Notes under the pieces: generated by a model
What the model was told of the DNA's origin: nothing
Seen by the model: the letters and a program-made list of their open reading frames with translations, nothing else
The model's database searches: none
Shown: in pieces, positions 1 through 9,712 of the stretch
How positions within the stretch are numbered: position 1 is the stretch's first letter
How the letters are laid out: every line of letters starts with the position of its first letter
Origin: Lachnospiraceae bacterium
GTDB lineage: Bacteria > Bacillota > Clostridia > Lachnospirales > Lachnospiraceae
Reading direction: 5' to 3'
DNA: 64,000 nt
Assembly (NCBI GenBank): GCA_014799465.1
Contig: JAAVHZ010000004.1
Coordinates: forward strand, 26,131 to 90,130
Program-made: the position numbers and the translations under genes

Positions 1-194
1 TATATAAAACCATAAATAGCTTACATAAATTTTATCTATATTTTATGGAATTTTTGGTAATTATGTAGTATAATGTCTTAGTTACATTTAAACTAAGCGA
101 CAAATAGTCCGGTTGTTAAAATTACACTATAATACCTTTACCGTACAGTTTTGACACTGCGACTTAAAATCTAATTAAGAAAAGAGGCTGAATA

Positions 195-1691
195 ATGAGT
201 AGTAAAAATTCAAAAAAGAATTCTACCAATTTTCTGAAAAGCAAAAAGCTGGGATTTATCCTTGCTGCTATTCAGGGAATAGTTACTATTATATTTGCAG
301 GATTTTTAATTTATCTTAATATAGTTCCTGCAAAAATACTTATACCATTTCTATTTATACTGGTACTTTTTCTTGGGTATGATATTTTTTCACAATTTTC
401 TAAAAAATTTCGTACTTCCGGTAAAGTTATTGCGGTAATATTTATCATTATACTATTAATCGGAACTTTTCTGGTCATCAAAGCGAACCAGTTGTTCTCA
501 GGAATATCGGGTTCTAATACAAAAACAGATATTATCTGTGTTTATGTGCTTAAAGAAGACCCTGCCGCTACACTGGGCGATGTAGCTGATTACAATTTTG
601 GTATTCTTGAAACCATTGACAGAAAAAATACGGATAATACGATTTCAAAAGTCAATACAACTATTGGAAAAGAGATTGCCACTAATGCTTATGGCGATAT
701 GATATCTCTTGCTGATGCCCTTTTAAACGGAGAAGTTGGTGCCATTATCCTTAACTCCGCATTTGTTGATACAATAGCTGATGATGATGAACATCTGAAT
801 TTCGCTGAACAGATTAGAGAACTTGAATCCGTATCATTTACAACAACAATTAAGGATACAGGTGTAGGCAATATAACTACAGAGCCATTTTCAGTATATA
901 TAAGTGGTATTGATGTATATGGAGATATTTCAACCACAAGCCGAAGTGATGTAAACATTCTCGCAACTGTTAACCCTAAAACAAAACAGGTATTGCTTGT
1001 ATCCACGCCTCGTGATTATTATGTGCAGACCACTGTATCAGGCAGTTCTTATGACAAGCTTACCCACGCAGGTATCTATGGTGTAGACTGCTCTATGGGA
1101 ACACTGTCAAATCTCTATGGTGTAGATGTACAGTATTACTTCAGGGTAAACTTTACGGGATTTGAGAAAGTTATAGATGCACTGGGAGGAGTTACTGTTT
1201 ACTCCGATGAATCATTTACCACATATCACGGCGGATATTCTATAGCGCAGGGTGAAAATAACATGGACGGCAAAAAAGCTCTCTGCTTTGCAAGAGAACG
1301 TTATTCCGTATCAGGCGGCGACCGTGGACGAGGCAAAAATCAGATGAAGGTTATTAAAGCTGTTATTGACAAAGCCTGTTCACCTGCAATACTAAACGAC
1401 TTTAACGGACTTATATCCAGCCTTACCGGAAGTTTTGAAACCAATATGACTTCTGATGAAATTTCTTCTCTTGTGAAGATGGAATTATCGGATATGGCTT
1501 CATGGAACATCGTGCAGTACAGTGTTGACGGATTCGGCGATTCAAAAACCACCTATTCAACACCAAACTCACATGCATATGTAATGCAGCCTGATATGTC
1601 TACAGTAGAAACAGCAAAACAGTTACAGCAGCAGGTACTTAACGGCGAAACCATAGCCGAACCTGCTCCGGTGGCGGAACATTCAAATTAA
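195..1691 (+). CDS. LytR-CpsA-Psr (LCP) family cell-wall glycopolymer ligase
   Basis: LCP proteins transfer lipid-linked glycopolymers (teichoic acid or capsule) onto peptidoglycan on the outer face of the membrane. The 498-residue product begins with a lysine-rich cytoplasmic tail and has three hydrophobic segments at about residues 19-40, 48-65 and 72-95. A linker of about 140 residues follows, then the LCP catalytic region at about 235-420, seen in VLLVSTPRDYYVQ and in the Arg-rich CFARERYSVSGGDRGRGKNQ stretch that contacts the pyrophosphate lipid in this family. The ATG has an AAGAGG ribosome binding site. A 7-bp inverted repeat (CTTAGTT/AACTAAG, 77-97) and a TTGACA at 151-156 lie upstream, but I cannot fix the promoter. 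The gene stands alone and is convergent with the glycosyltransferase at 2018-3058. The family call is firm; the polymer attached is unknown. Confidence 0.93.
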   Translation: MSSKNSKKNSTNFLKSKKLGFILAAIQGIVTIIFAGFLIYLNIVPAKILIPFLFILVLFLGYDIFSQFSKKFRTSGKVIAVIFIIILLIGTFLVIKANQLFSGISGSNTKTDIICVYVLKEDPAATLGDVADYNFGILETIDRKNTDNTISKVNTTIGKEIATNAYGDMISLADALLNGEVGAIILNSAFVDTIADDDEHLNFAEQIRELESVSFTTTIKDTGVGNITTEPFSVYISGIDVYGDISTTSRSDVNILATVNPKTKQVLLVSTPRDYYVQTTVSGSSYDKLTHAGIYGVDCSMGTLSNLYGVDVQYYFRVNFTGFEKVIDALGGVTVYSDESFTTYHGGYSIAQGENNMDGKKALCFARERYSVSGGDRGRGKNQMKVIKAVIDKACSPAILNDFNGLISSLTGSFETNMTSDEISSLVKMELSDMASWNIVQYSVDGFGDSKTTYSTPNSHAYVMQPDMSTVETAKQLQQQVLNGETIAEPAPVAEHSN

Positions 1692-1696
1692 GGCAG

Positions 1697-1795
1697 AAAA
1701 ACTCATTTCCTCCGGTCGCAAATTCCTTTTCTGATTTTAATCAGAAAAGGAATTTTTCGCTACGCTGCAAAGGCGACCTACGGAAATGAGTTTTT
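1697..1795 (+). repeat. Structured palindromic element, copy A, with conserved core
   Basis: This is a nested inverted repeat just after the LCP stop codon. The outer arms AAAAACTCATTTCC and GGAAATGAGTTTTT pair, the inner arms GGTCGC and GCGACC pair, and an extra 14-bp hairpin (AATTCCTTTTCTGA/TCAGAAAAGGAATT) sits inside. The core at 1755-1784 (TTTCGCTACGCTGCAAA, then CTACGGA) recurs in copy B in the same orientation relative to its own gene. The outer arm runs into a short T tract, so it may also act as a terminator. Confidence 0.8.
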
Positions 1796-1946
1796 CCTTT
1801 GTTGTTGGCTGATGATTTTTTAGAATTGGCTGCGGGAAATTGATTGCTTTTCTGGTTTTTTTAAGCTGGAGAGGCAATTTTTTTGTCTTGCCATTTCCCC
1901 ATATTATATTGCACTCATAACCCTCCAACTTGAGAACTAAGTAAAT

Positions 1947-2015
1947 GGAAAATCAACATCCGTAGGCAGTCTTTGCAGCGTAGCGAAACTAACTGCTGTA
2001 GGATGTTGATTTTCC
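1947..2015 (-). repeat. Structured palindromic element, copy B
   Basis: Perfect 15-bp outer arms (GGAAAATCAACATCC and GGATGTTGATTTTCC) and inner arms GCAGT/ACTGC enclose the same conserved core as copy A (1959-1988 on the minus strand: TTTCGCTACGCTGCAAAG, then CTACGGA). The stems differ completely in sequence from copy A but keep their pairing. It begins 3 bases after the stop codon of the glycosyltransferase gene at 2018-3058, so it would form the 3' end of that transcript. Confidence 0.8.
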
Positions 2016-2017
2016 CT

Positions 2018-3058
2018 TTAGAGTTCAGTTGGCATTTTCCATTCTTGTGCCAGTTTTTTGTAGTCTTCTGCTGCCTGCTTATACTCACTGTTCTGTCTGC
2101 TTAGTATATCATAGCACTCTGCAAGGCGTGTAAGCGGCAAGTCTCCTGCTGTATGAATGTTGAGGATGCACTCTGTTTCAAATGCGGCATTATAATACCA
2201 TACTGCAGCTTCCAAATAGTCCTTTTCTTCAAAATATACCTCACCGATATCGTAGCATATTTCTGCACACGGATTTGTCAGCATGTCCTTTAATGCATAT
2301 TTGAAAAATGAAATTTTGTCACCAGTAAGGCGGTATCCTCTTGCGAGTACGCAGGATGCCTCCTTTTTTTCATCTTCTTTTGAATCCTGACTTTCAAATA
2401 TATCCTTAAAGTAGTCAAGAACAGCTTCAAAATCTTTACATTCTCCTACGTTTAAGAGTTCTCTTGCATACATATTTCTTATCCGCTTTGAAAGTGGTAT
2501 GCCTCTTCTTATCTGACGGTTAAATATTTCAAAATCCCTCCTGCTGTGTACCCCCACCGGTCTGTGAAGAATGGAAATATCACTGTCAAATACTACAGGT
2601 TCCAGTCGTATAGTCTCATGTATTGCATCAATCCATGTAAAATTTCTCAGTCTTTTAAATAACTTTGGGCGATACTCTGTTATGCTGTTCTGAAGATTAT
2701 TATCTGCCTTGTCATTTATATACTTCATCTGCACAATCTCCACTTCCGGCATCATGCACTCTTTCAAGTCAGCAAACTTTTCATAATTTGCTTTATCAAT
2801 GATTTCATCGGCATCAGCAGTATATATATAATCCATAGTTGCCTTTGAAAAACTGAAATTCCTTGCAGCACTAAAATCATCTATCCATTTAAAATCATAT
2901 ATTTGGTTTGTATATTTTGCAGCTATATCTTTTGTATTATCGGTCGAACCTGTATCAACTATAATAATTTCATCCATCAGTCCACTAATGGAATCAAGAC
3001 ACCTACCCAGAGTATCGGACTCATTTTTGACTATCATGCATAGACTTATAGTAATCAT
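2018..3058 (-). CDS. Family 2 glycosyltransferase with TPR-like C-terminus
   Basis: The 346-residue protein starts with the GT-A nucleotide-sugar fold typical of GT2 enzymes: SLCMIVKNESDTLGRCLDSI, then IIIVDTGSTDNT and a DADE metal-binding motif near residue 80. RNFSF and the region around HRPVGVHSRRDF are typical of the Firmicute GT2 subgroup that carries a C-terminal TPR-like helical region, here about residues 225-340. The donor and acceptor sugars cannot be told. GGAGG six bases upstream supports the ATG at 3058. The gene lies between the first RHS locus and repeat copy B and has no obvious operon partner. Confidence 0.9.
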   Translation of the reverse strand: MITISLCMIVKNESDTLGRCLDSISGLMDEIIIVDTGSTDNTKDIAAKYTNQIYDFKWIDDFSAARNFSFSKATMDYIYTADADEIIDKANYEKFADLKECMMPEVEIVQMKYINDKADNNLQNSITEYRPKLFKRLRNFTWIDAIHETIRLEPVVFDSDISILHRPVGVHSRRDFEIFNRQIRRGIPLSKRIRNMYARELLNVGECKDFEAVLDYFKDIFESQDSKEDEKKEASCVLARGYRLTGDKISFFKYALKDMLTNPCAEICYDIGEVYFEEKDYLEAAVWYYNAAFETECILNIHTAGDLPLTRLAECYDILSRQNSEYKQAAEDYKKLAQEWKMPTEL

Positions 3059-3262
3059 GTGTAACCTCCGTTTTAGTTTTATGCATATAGTATACGGTAA
3101 ATCTGAAAAAACCTCAACTTAATAAAATGGTTTGTCATCCATCTTCATTATACAATTTACATAACAATCCTTGTATGCTCCTCTAATGTATTGGTTTTCC
3201 ATTAGCATCCAAATTTTTATATTTACTACCATTTTAGTAACAAAAATATAGAATTATAATAT

Positions 3263-3664
3263 TCATTGCCTAAATATTTCATACTTATTTCTATCTAGCA
3301 TATTAAGATCAGTGTCTGCAAGTACTGCTACGGAGTTATCATCAAGATTAACTTCTGCTTTAAACAAAATCTCTATATCCACTGCTGGACCACCACAAAT
3401 AATTATTGACCTTTCCTGTGTTATTAAATCAACTTCAACCAATACAGGAATTCCTTTTCTCAATTCCCAATGCTGATTGGGTTTTAATTGCACCTTTGGT
3501 AACATTGATATAACAATTATCCAATTGTTATTTTGATTTCTAGTTTCACTAATTGAAATACATTTGTCCAACCATTCTGGTCTTGATTCTTTTGGGTGTT
3601 TTTCCTCAAATTTATTCCATGCAATTCTAACAACATTTTCATCCGAATTCCTATTACTATTCAT
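3263..3664 (-). CDS. Probable immunity protein of a displaced RHS toxin tip
   Basis: I do not recognise the family. The product is a soluble acidic protein of about 133 residues with no signal peptide. The track start at 3727 overlaps the upstream toxin-tip frame. I prefer the ATG at 3664 (MNSNRNSDEN), because GGAGG lies 9 bases upstream at the stop codon of that frame, which suggests translational coupling. Small soluble proteins directly after a toxin tip are usually cognate antitoxins. About 200 bases follow before the glycosyltransferase and hold only a short open tail near 3190-3240 that could be a further toxin scrap. Confidence 0.55.
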   Translation of the reverse strand: MNSNRNSDENVVRIAWNKFEEKHPKESRPEWLDKCISISETRNQNNNWIIVISMLPKVQLKPNQHWELRKGIPVLVEVDLITQERSIIICGGPAVDIEILFKAEVNLDDNSVAVLADTDLNMLDRNKYEIFRQ

Positions 3665-3668
3665 ATCT

Positions 3669-3980
3669 TTATAATCCTCCATATATTTTTGCCATCTTTT
3701 CACGTCTGACTTCTTCTCTAACCTCATTAGTTAACCAAGGCTCTTGTCCGAATATTTCCCATCCTTGGTTACTGTTTCCCCAAATTGCACTTCTTTTTTG
3801 TCCTAACAGTTTTAAAAATTTTTCATCTTCTGGTCCTGGTTCAAGTGAATAACATGGATGGGTATGTCCAGAAAACTTACCATATTTTCCATTAATTACC
3901 ATAAGCAATTTTAAACACTCATCTTCTAAACACACCATATCATTTTTGTATAAATGCTTAAATATTGTTCTGTTGCATCT
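3669..3980 (-). pseudogene. Displaced RHS toxin tip with HTHP motif
   Basis: The open frame (ATG at 3938, but open back to a stop at 3981) encodes a fragment with MVINGKYGKFSGHTHPCY and LGQKRSAIWGNSNQGWEIFG. The H-x-H-P motif followed by an acidic residue resembles JAB/MPN-like or related metal-site tips of polymorphic toxins; the exact family is uncertain. It has no RHS core in front and no good ribosome binding site. It sits 22 bases after the immunity gene at 4003-4416 and just before its own probable immunity gene. I read it as a silent tip left by a recombinational tip swap. A similar HTHPGG tip occurs at 61891-62286. Confidence 0.6.
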
Positions 3981-4002
3981 CTACTCATATATTGAGACTG
4001 TC

Positions 4003-4416
4003 TTACATATCTGCATATGGATTACTTACTGTTTCGCCATATTCAGTTTTTGATTCAATTATATTTTGTACCACTTTCTTATTAACAATCACATCTTTCT
4101 TGCTCAACACATATAAAAAAAGATTTTCAAGACCAAGTCTCGGAATAATGCATAATATTGAATCCATAATACTTTCATTCTCAAAATCAATTACTGAGAT
4201 TAAAAATTTTTCAATCTGACATTTAACCTCATTATCCAAATTTTCATATGTATTCCATTGCCTATCAGATAACTCAGATAATTCATCCAACACATAATTA
4301 ATGTTTTCTTTAGTTGTATTATTGCTATAACAAACTAAAAATTCAATAAACTTTTCTTTTAACATATCGCTTTTTATATTATCTGGTAGATTATAAAACT
4401 CTGTCATCCTACTCAC
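4003..4416 (-). CDS. Immunity protein for the RHS toxin
   Basis: This 137-residue, mostly helical acidic protein overlaps the 3' end of the RHS gene by 8 bases (ATG at 4416, RHS stop at 4409), so the two are translationally coupled. This is the standard place for the cognate immunity gene of an RHS toxin. Helical repeats are suggested by the leucine spacing in NYVLDELSELSDRQWNTYEN and in the C-terminal half. No signal peptide or membrane segment is seen, so it should act in the cytoplasm. I cannot assign an Imm family. The role is inferred from position and size. Confidence 0.7.
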   Translation of the reverse strand: MSRMTEFYNLPDNIKSDMLKEKFIEFLVCYSNNTTKENINYVLDELSELSDRQWNTYENLDNEVKCQIEKFLISVIDFENESIMDSILCIIPRLGLENLFLYVLSKKDVIVNKKVVQNIIESKTEYGETVSNPYADM

Positions 4417-7400
4417 CTCCCCTCAAAGGAATATGTGTAGCATTCTTTGGCCTTCTATAAAAATTTCCATCTTGCCCTAATAACTTCCTACCTACTTTAA
4501 TTTGAGCTGTCCATCCTGAGCCAGAATTTGAACCTGGATATCTTTCCGCCGCATTCAAATCTGCAGAATGCCATTTTATTTCAATTCTTTTACCATTGAC
4601 ACTAAAACTATATTTATAACCATCTTCAATGGTATCAGAAGGCACAAAAGTATTTGGCACATCTTTGGGAATAGTTGTTCTTAACAACTCTTCTGATGTT
4701 GTTCCACAATTCAATAGTTGTCTAGCAGCAAACTCAGGGTCATAAATAGTAAGTTCTGTTCCACTATCACTCTTAGCAATTTCAGAAACACTATTCTGGC
4801 TTTCATGTCCACTCGGGTCAACATACTTAACAGGATTATTCCTTGCATATACATACAGGTTCAGTCCGTCTCCATGGTATGTATCTGCCTTTATAAACCT
4901 TCCTGTATCAGGAGTATAGTATCTTGCCCTCAAGTAATACATATCGGTTATATTATCATACATTTCCCCTGTAAAACCATATCGGTTTGCTATAGTTTCT
5001 TCTGAATTAATGGTGTTTCCAAATGCATCATACTTATATCTGCAAAGTATTCTGCTGTTCACATTAGCATTTGCTTCTTCACTGTAAAACTCATTTCCTG
5101 CAATCACATGGGTTATACTTCCAAGGCTGTCACAGGCATAATGGTAGTATGTCCTCGCATTCTCACTATCTGATACCACAAGCCTTCCATTGCCTCTTAT
5201 ATATCTGGTAATGTTATCATCAGCTTCTTCACATACTGCATCCCTTCCGCTGTATATGAATCTTATCAGCCTTCCGTTCTCCTCCGTCTCATGCCTTAAC
5301 CCTTCCGCATCATACTTGCATATGAGTTTCCTTCCATCTTCCATTACCGCTTCCGTCATTCTGTTAAGACTGTCATATTTATATATTCCCCTTCCGTCTG
5401 ATGTCATGTTGCCGTCAGGGTCATATGTAAAGTTCCTTATCTCATTTTTACTACCTTGCTTTGTGCTGCGTTCTATGCTTAACAGTTCATTTACTTCATT
5501 GTAACTATATTTCTCTGTTGTTTCACCGTTTATGGTATGGTTTGTCCTGTTGCCTGCATGGTCATATGTATAGGTTTCAATTATACCTGCATTGTCTACC
5601 CTTGTAAGCCTTCCAATACCGTCATATTTGTATTCTGTCACTGCATTTAATCCATCTGCACCGTTTAACTTTTTTATGCAGTTCCCACTGGCATCGTATA
5701 TGTACTTTATATCAGATATGACTTTTCCACTAACTGTTACCTTTATTTTTTCTTTCCTGCCGTCGAGGTCATATCTATATTCCGTTATTATATCTCCGCA
5801 TTTAATCTTTGACACTTTTCCGCATAAGGTATAGGTATATTCTGCAAGTATCTTGTCATTCTCAATTATGGTTATAAGATGGTCTGATATATCATATTCA
5901 TATTGTGTTGTCTTTCCTGTTACGTCCGTAACCGATGTTTTATTGCCGTTTAAATCATATTCATATTTTAACAGTGTCCTGCCACAGGCTGACTTTGACT
6001 TTAACCTTCCACATATATCATATTCATATGTGTATTTTATGCCGCCTCCTGATGCACTTTTTATCCTTCCGTCTCTGTCATATTCATATGTGTATTTTTC
6101 GTTTTGCTCCCTGCTGTAAATGTCTTCTTTTAGGCATTCCTGTTCTGCCTCTATTTTTACGGGGTTTCCAAATATGTCATAACCGTATTCTTCCTTTTTT
6201 CCTGAACGGTATGTTTTTGTTACCATTCTTCCCATTGCATCATATCTGTATGTCTCCAAACTACCGTCGGCATATGTTATCCTGTCGGTGTTTCCCTGTA
6301 TGTCCCTGTGATATTCCCTTCTCCTGCCTTCCCCGTCTGTGGCTGCCGTAAGGTTTCCCATATGGTCATATTCGTATTTTTCTTTTATGTCTTCCGCTGC
6401 TTTTATTTCAAGCACGTTTCCCCACATGTCGGTCTGATAGTATACTGCTTCTTCACCAACTGACTGTGCCGTTATGTTGCCTATGGCGTCATATGTGTAT
6501 TCCCTGCGTACCCCTGCGGATGTGACAGTGTATTTTATCCTGCCTCCTGCATCATAGACATATTTTATGCTGTTTCCGTCTGCATTTTTCTGCATAAGTA
6601 TGTTGCCGCTGCTGTCATATGTGTTTTCTTCAAGTATTGCTCCGTCAGGTGATGTGGTTTTTACCGGTCTGCCGCATAAGTCATATTCTGTTGCCGTTCC
6701 CATGGCTGTGCAGGATGCTGCATTTTCTTCTGACTTCCTGTTTTCTTCGGGTGTTATGATGCATGTACATCTGCCGTTTATGTCATATCTGTATACAGTT
6801 GTCCCGCCGTCTGCATATTTTTCTTTTAGTATGTTGCCAAATGCATCATTTTCATACCTTGTTGTTATACCATTTTCAGTTTTTTCAGAAAGATATCCAT
6901 ATTCATCATATCTGTAGGTGTTTTTTCTTGCAGCTTCTTTATTTTTTCCGTCTGATGCGGTTACTGATGTTTTCCTGTCTGATTCGTCATATGTATATGT
7001 TATTGTGAGTCCGTCAGGCATTACTGCTTTTATTATGTTTCCTGACTTGTCATAACAATATCCGGTTTCCTCTATAAGCTTTTCTCTTATTTCAGGCTCT
7101 TTTGGTATTTTCCTGCTCTCTAAGAATCTGTTCCCATTCCTTCTCTGAAGTTTTTCCCTCTGCTGTGGGGCAGATTTCTGTTTTTCCATTACCCTTTGTG
7201 CTGTCAGCCTGTCACATCTGTCGTATTCATATTCCGTTATTCTGCTTTTTTCTCTGTCCTGTAATGCCGTCTCTTTTACTTTTCTTCCATGTATGTCATA
7301 TTCATATACGGCTTTTGCACCTTCACTGTCACTTATTTCCTTAAGCCTTCCGCATTCATTGTATTTTCTTTCTATTATTCTGGCTTTTCCTTTTGGGATG

Positions 7401-9712
7401 CCTGTGATGGGCTGCGGCTCTGCATATGTTTTTTCTGCTATAAGGTTTCCATCAGCATCATACCTGTAAATATTTATGCAGTATAATGTGGTGCCTTCTT
7501 TTGTTATGGTAAGGAGTTCTTTTTTTGACATCATCAGACCTGTTTCATTATAGGTGTATATGTCTCCCGGGTAGCGGTCTTCTTGTGCCATTCCTCCTGC
7601 TTCTGCCATTGCTTTTAATACTGCGGGGCTGTGGATGTGATTTTTTACATTTCCGTGCAGGTCATATATGTATGCATCAGTTATGTTCCCGTATGGGTCT
7701 TTTATCATCGTTATCCTGCCTGCACTGTCCCTTGTGTATTCGTATCCTCTGTTGTTTTCTTCATTACTGCTGTTTTCCAATACTGTTTTTCTTATGATTC
7801 TGCCGCAGTTGTCATATCCGTATGTTTCTGTGCCGTATGTGCCAACGTTCTTCTTTATTATCCTGTGGCAGCTGTCGTATTCGTATGTTATGCTTTCTTC
7901 CATGCAGTTTCTTTTTATTGCATTGCAGTCTTCTATTGCATCAGGTTCTTTTGTGCCGCATTTTCTTATAAGTATTATGTCTCCATATGCATTTCTTTTG
8001 TATATGGTCTTTCTGCCGCAGGCATCTTCCTCTGCTATGAGTCTGTCCATGCAGTCATATCCGTATTTTTCCCCTTTTTCCTGTCCCGGTCTTAGGATTT
8101 CAATAAGCCTCCAGCTTTTGTCATATTTATATTCCGTTACACCACCTTCACCATCCGTATATGTTTTTATCTTGTTATATTCAGTATATGTGTATTTTTC
8201 CGTTTTGTCTTCCGTTGTTTTTTCTGCAAGCCTTCCTGCATCATCATATCCCTTCCTTGTCTCTGTTCCGTCGGGTAATGTTACCAGCACAGGGTATGGG
8301 AATGTTCCTGAGTATTTATATTTTGTGCTTCTGGCGTTTTCATTTTTTTGTGTTGTCCTGCCGTAACAATCGTATTCATATTCCGTTACTGATTCTTTCC
8401 CTGTTTCATCAAGAAGTTTTCTTTCTTCTGTTATGTTGCCGTTTTCGTCACGTTTATATGTTGTCTGCCTTCCTGCGTTGTCCCAGGTCTTTGTACAGCC
8501 TTCCCTGCCATATTCATAACGTGTTATCAGCCCTGACGGTTCTTTTTTTACAAGGAGGTTTCCTTTTATGTCATATGTGTATGATGTGACTGCCCCGCAC
8601 CTGTCGGTGGTTTCAGATATGTTACCATATTTGTCAAGCTTTCTTGTTTCCTCACTGCCGTCAGGGTATTTTATACAGATTATGTCGTAGTTTTCATCGT
8701 ATTTATACTGTGTAACAGCCCCGTTTTCTTCTTCGGTTACGGTGTTTGTCCTGCTTTTTTCATCATATGTGCAGGTGCAGTACCTTCCGTCTGCCGTCTT
8801 CTGCCTTATTACCCTGCGGCTGTCATCATATTCATTTTCAAGGTATGTGCATCCCATGCCGTCTGTTATTGTTTTCAGGTTTTCTTTTTCGTCATAGGTG
8901 TATTTTATTTCTGTCCCGTCGCACCTTGTTACTTTTGTGAGAAGCCCTTTTTCATATTCATATCTTACGGTTCTGCCTGTGCTGTCCGTGGCTGATGATA
9001 TTTTCATGTTTTCCCGCTTAAATGTAAGGGTGTACCCTGTAGGAAGAATGATTTTTTCTATTCCGTATTCGTTGTATATATAGTCTGTGATGTTGCCGTT
9101 CCTGTCTGTTTTCTTCTCTATTTTTCCATTTTTGTCGTAGTAATATTTAACCTTTACTGTACTATCTGTGAATATGTATCCGTTTTCTGTTTTTTCCAGT
9201 GTGAATTTTTTTGTACCGCTTTTTTTGTTTATGTATCTGCTGCCGCGTTTTATGTATTCCGCAGTTTTCCCATTGGGCATGGTTACTGTTGCGACATTTT
9301 CTTCTTCGGTCACAAACGTGTCAGTGCAGAATGCCCATGCTTTTCCGAGGCTGCGGTCGGGTTTCTTTTTTGAAGGTCCGGTGTATCTCCTTGTAAGGCT
9401 GTATTCCCCGCCCATGTCGGGAAGTATGAAGTCTTTGTCTTCGCAGATGTATTCCCCTGTTGCCATGTTTACAGGGTCAATGTCTTCTGCATCGCTTTCT
9501 GTTGACTTTTTGCCTGTGACTTGTCTCTGCGGTTTATAATCAGTCTCACCTAATTTTTCTATCGGAAGTGGCTGCATATGCATTTCTTCCGTTTCTAAAG
9601 GCTGCCTGCTGCTTCCTGCTGTTGGCAGACCATTATTGCCCGTTACATTTTCACTGCTGTTTACTTTTCCTGTACCACCTAATACACTTGTCGATATTGT
9701 TTTACCTGCCAT
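4409..9712 (-). CDS. RHS/YD-repeat polymorphic toxin
   Basis: The 1767-residue protein has no signal peptide. After a low-complexity N-terminus of about 80 residues comes a DUF6531-like segment (DPVNMATGEYICEDKDFILP). More than 40 YD repeats of the type YDxxGxxxxxxxxDG follow at about residues 180-1560. The RHS core is at about 1590-1645: MYYLRARYYTPDTGRF, then LNLYVYARNNPVKYVDPSGH, the usual cleavage boundary. The last ~120 residues are the variable toxin tip, with IEIKWHSADLNAAERYPGSN and GWTAQIKVGRKLLGQDGNFY; I cannot name its activity with confidence. YD repeats form a shell around the tip. No PAAR or LXG domain is seen, so the export route is unknown. GGAGGAG lies just upstream of the ATG, and a TTGACA on the minus strand at 9891-9896 is a candidate -35. 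Confidence 0.95.
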   Translation of the reverse strand: MAGKTISTSVLGGTGKVNSSENVTGNNGLPTAGSSRQPLETEEMHMQPLPIEKLGETDYKPQRQVTGKKSTESDAEDIDPVNMATGEYICEDKDFILPDMGGEYSLTRRYTGPSKKKPDRSLGKAWAFCTDTFVTEEENVATVTMPNGKTAEYIKRGSRYINKKSGTKKFTLEKTENGYIFTDSTVKVKYYYDKNGKIEKKTDRNGNITDYIYNEYGIEKIILPTGYTLTFKRENMKISSATDSTGRTVRYEYEKGLLTKVTRCDGTEIKYTYDEKENLKTITDGMGCTYLENEYDDSRRVIRQKTADGRYCTCTYDEKSRTNTVTEEENGAVTQYKYDENYDIICIKYPDGSEETRKLDKYGNISETTDRCGAVTSYTYDIKGNLLVKKEPSGLITRYEYGREGCTKTWDNAGRQTTYKRDENGNITEERKLLDETGKESVTEYEYDCYGRTTQKNENARSTKYKYSGTFPYPVLVTLPDGTETRKGYDDAGRLAEKTTEDKTEKYTYTEYNKIKTYTDGEGGVTEYKYDKSWRLIEILRPGQEKGEKYGYDCMDRLIAEEDACGRKTIYKRNAYGDIILIRKCGTKEPDAIEDCNAIKRNCMEESITYEYDSCHRIIKKNVGTYGTETYGYDNCGRIIRKTVLENSSNEENNRGYEYTRDSAGRITMIKDPYGNITDAYIYDLHGNVKNHIHSPAVLKAMAEAGGMAQEDRYPGDIYTYNETGLMMSKKELLTITKEGTTLYCINIYRYDADGNLIAEKTYAEPQPITGIPKGKARIIERKYNECGRLKEISDSEGAKAVYEYDIHGRKVKETALQDREKSRITEYEYDRCDRLTAQRVMEKQKSAPQQREKLQRRNGNRFLESRKIPKEPEIREKLIEETGYCYDKSGNIIKAVMPDGLTITYTYDESDRKTSVTASDGKNKEAARKNTYRYDEYGYLSEKTENGITTRYENDAFGNILKEKYADGGTTVYRYDINGRCTCIITPEENRKSEENAASCTAMGTATEYDLCGRPVKTTSPDGAILEENTYDSSGNILMQKNADGNSIKYVYDAGGRIKYTVTSAGVRREYTYDAIGNITAQSVGEEAVYYQTDMWGNVLEIKAAEDIKEKYEYDHMGNLTAATDGEGRRREYHRDIQGNTDRITYADGSLETYRYDAMGRMVTKTYRSGKKEEYGYDIFGNPVKIEAEQECLKEDIYSREQNEKYTYEYDRDGRIKSASGGGIKYTYEYDICGRLKSKSACGRTLLKYEYDLNGNKTSVTDVTGKTTQYEYDISDHLITIIENDKILAEYTYTLCGKVSKIKCGDIITEYRYDLDGRKEKIKVTVSGKVISDIKYIYDASGNCIKKLNGADGLNAVTEYKYDGIGRLTRVDNAGIIETYTYDHAGNRTNHTINGETTEKYSYNEVNELLSIERSTKQGSKNEIRNFTYDPDGNMTSDGRGIYKYDSLNRMTEAVMEDGRKLICKYDAEGLRHETEENGRLIRFIYSGRDAVCEEADDNITRYIRGNGRLVVSDSENARTYYHYACDSLGSITHVIAGNEFYSEEANANVNSRILCRYKYDAFGNTINSEETIANRYGFTGEMYDNITDMYYLRARYYTPDTGRFIKADTYHGDGLNLYVYARNNPVKYVDPSGHESQNSVSEIAKSDSGTELTIYDPEFAARQLLNCGTTSEELLRTTIPKDVPNTFVPSDTIEDGYKYSFSVNGKRIEIKWHSADLNAAERYPGSNSGSGWTAQIKVGRKLLGQDGNFYRRPKNATHIPLRGGE

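Noticed and set aside
1737-1928. 63-residue minus-strand ORF
   Set aside because: It runs through structured element copy A; the peptide has no family features and no ribosome binding site.
7668-8366. 232-residue plus-strand ORF and many similar ORFs within 4700-9600
   Set aside because: They are antisense shadows of the YD repeats; their Ser/Tyr/Cys-rich repeats mirror the repeat codons, and none has a ribosome binding site.
5000-9000. Regular short repeats that might be taken for a CRISPR array or satellite
   Set aside because: They are degenerate codon-level repeats of YD motifs in an open reading frame, without constant repeats and spacers.
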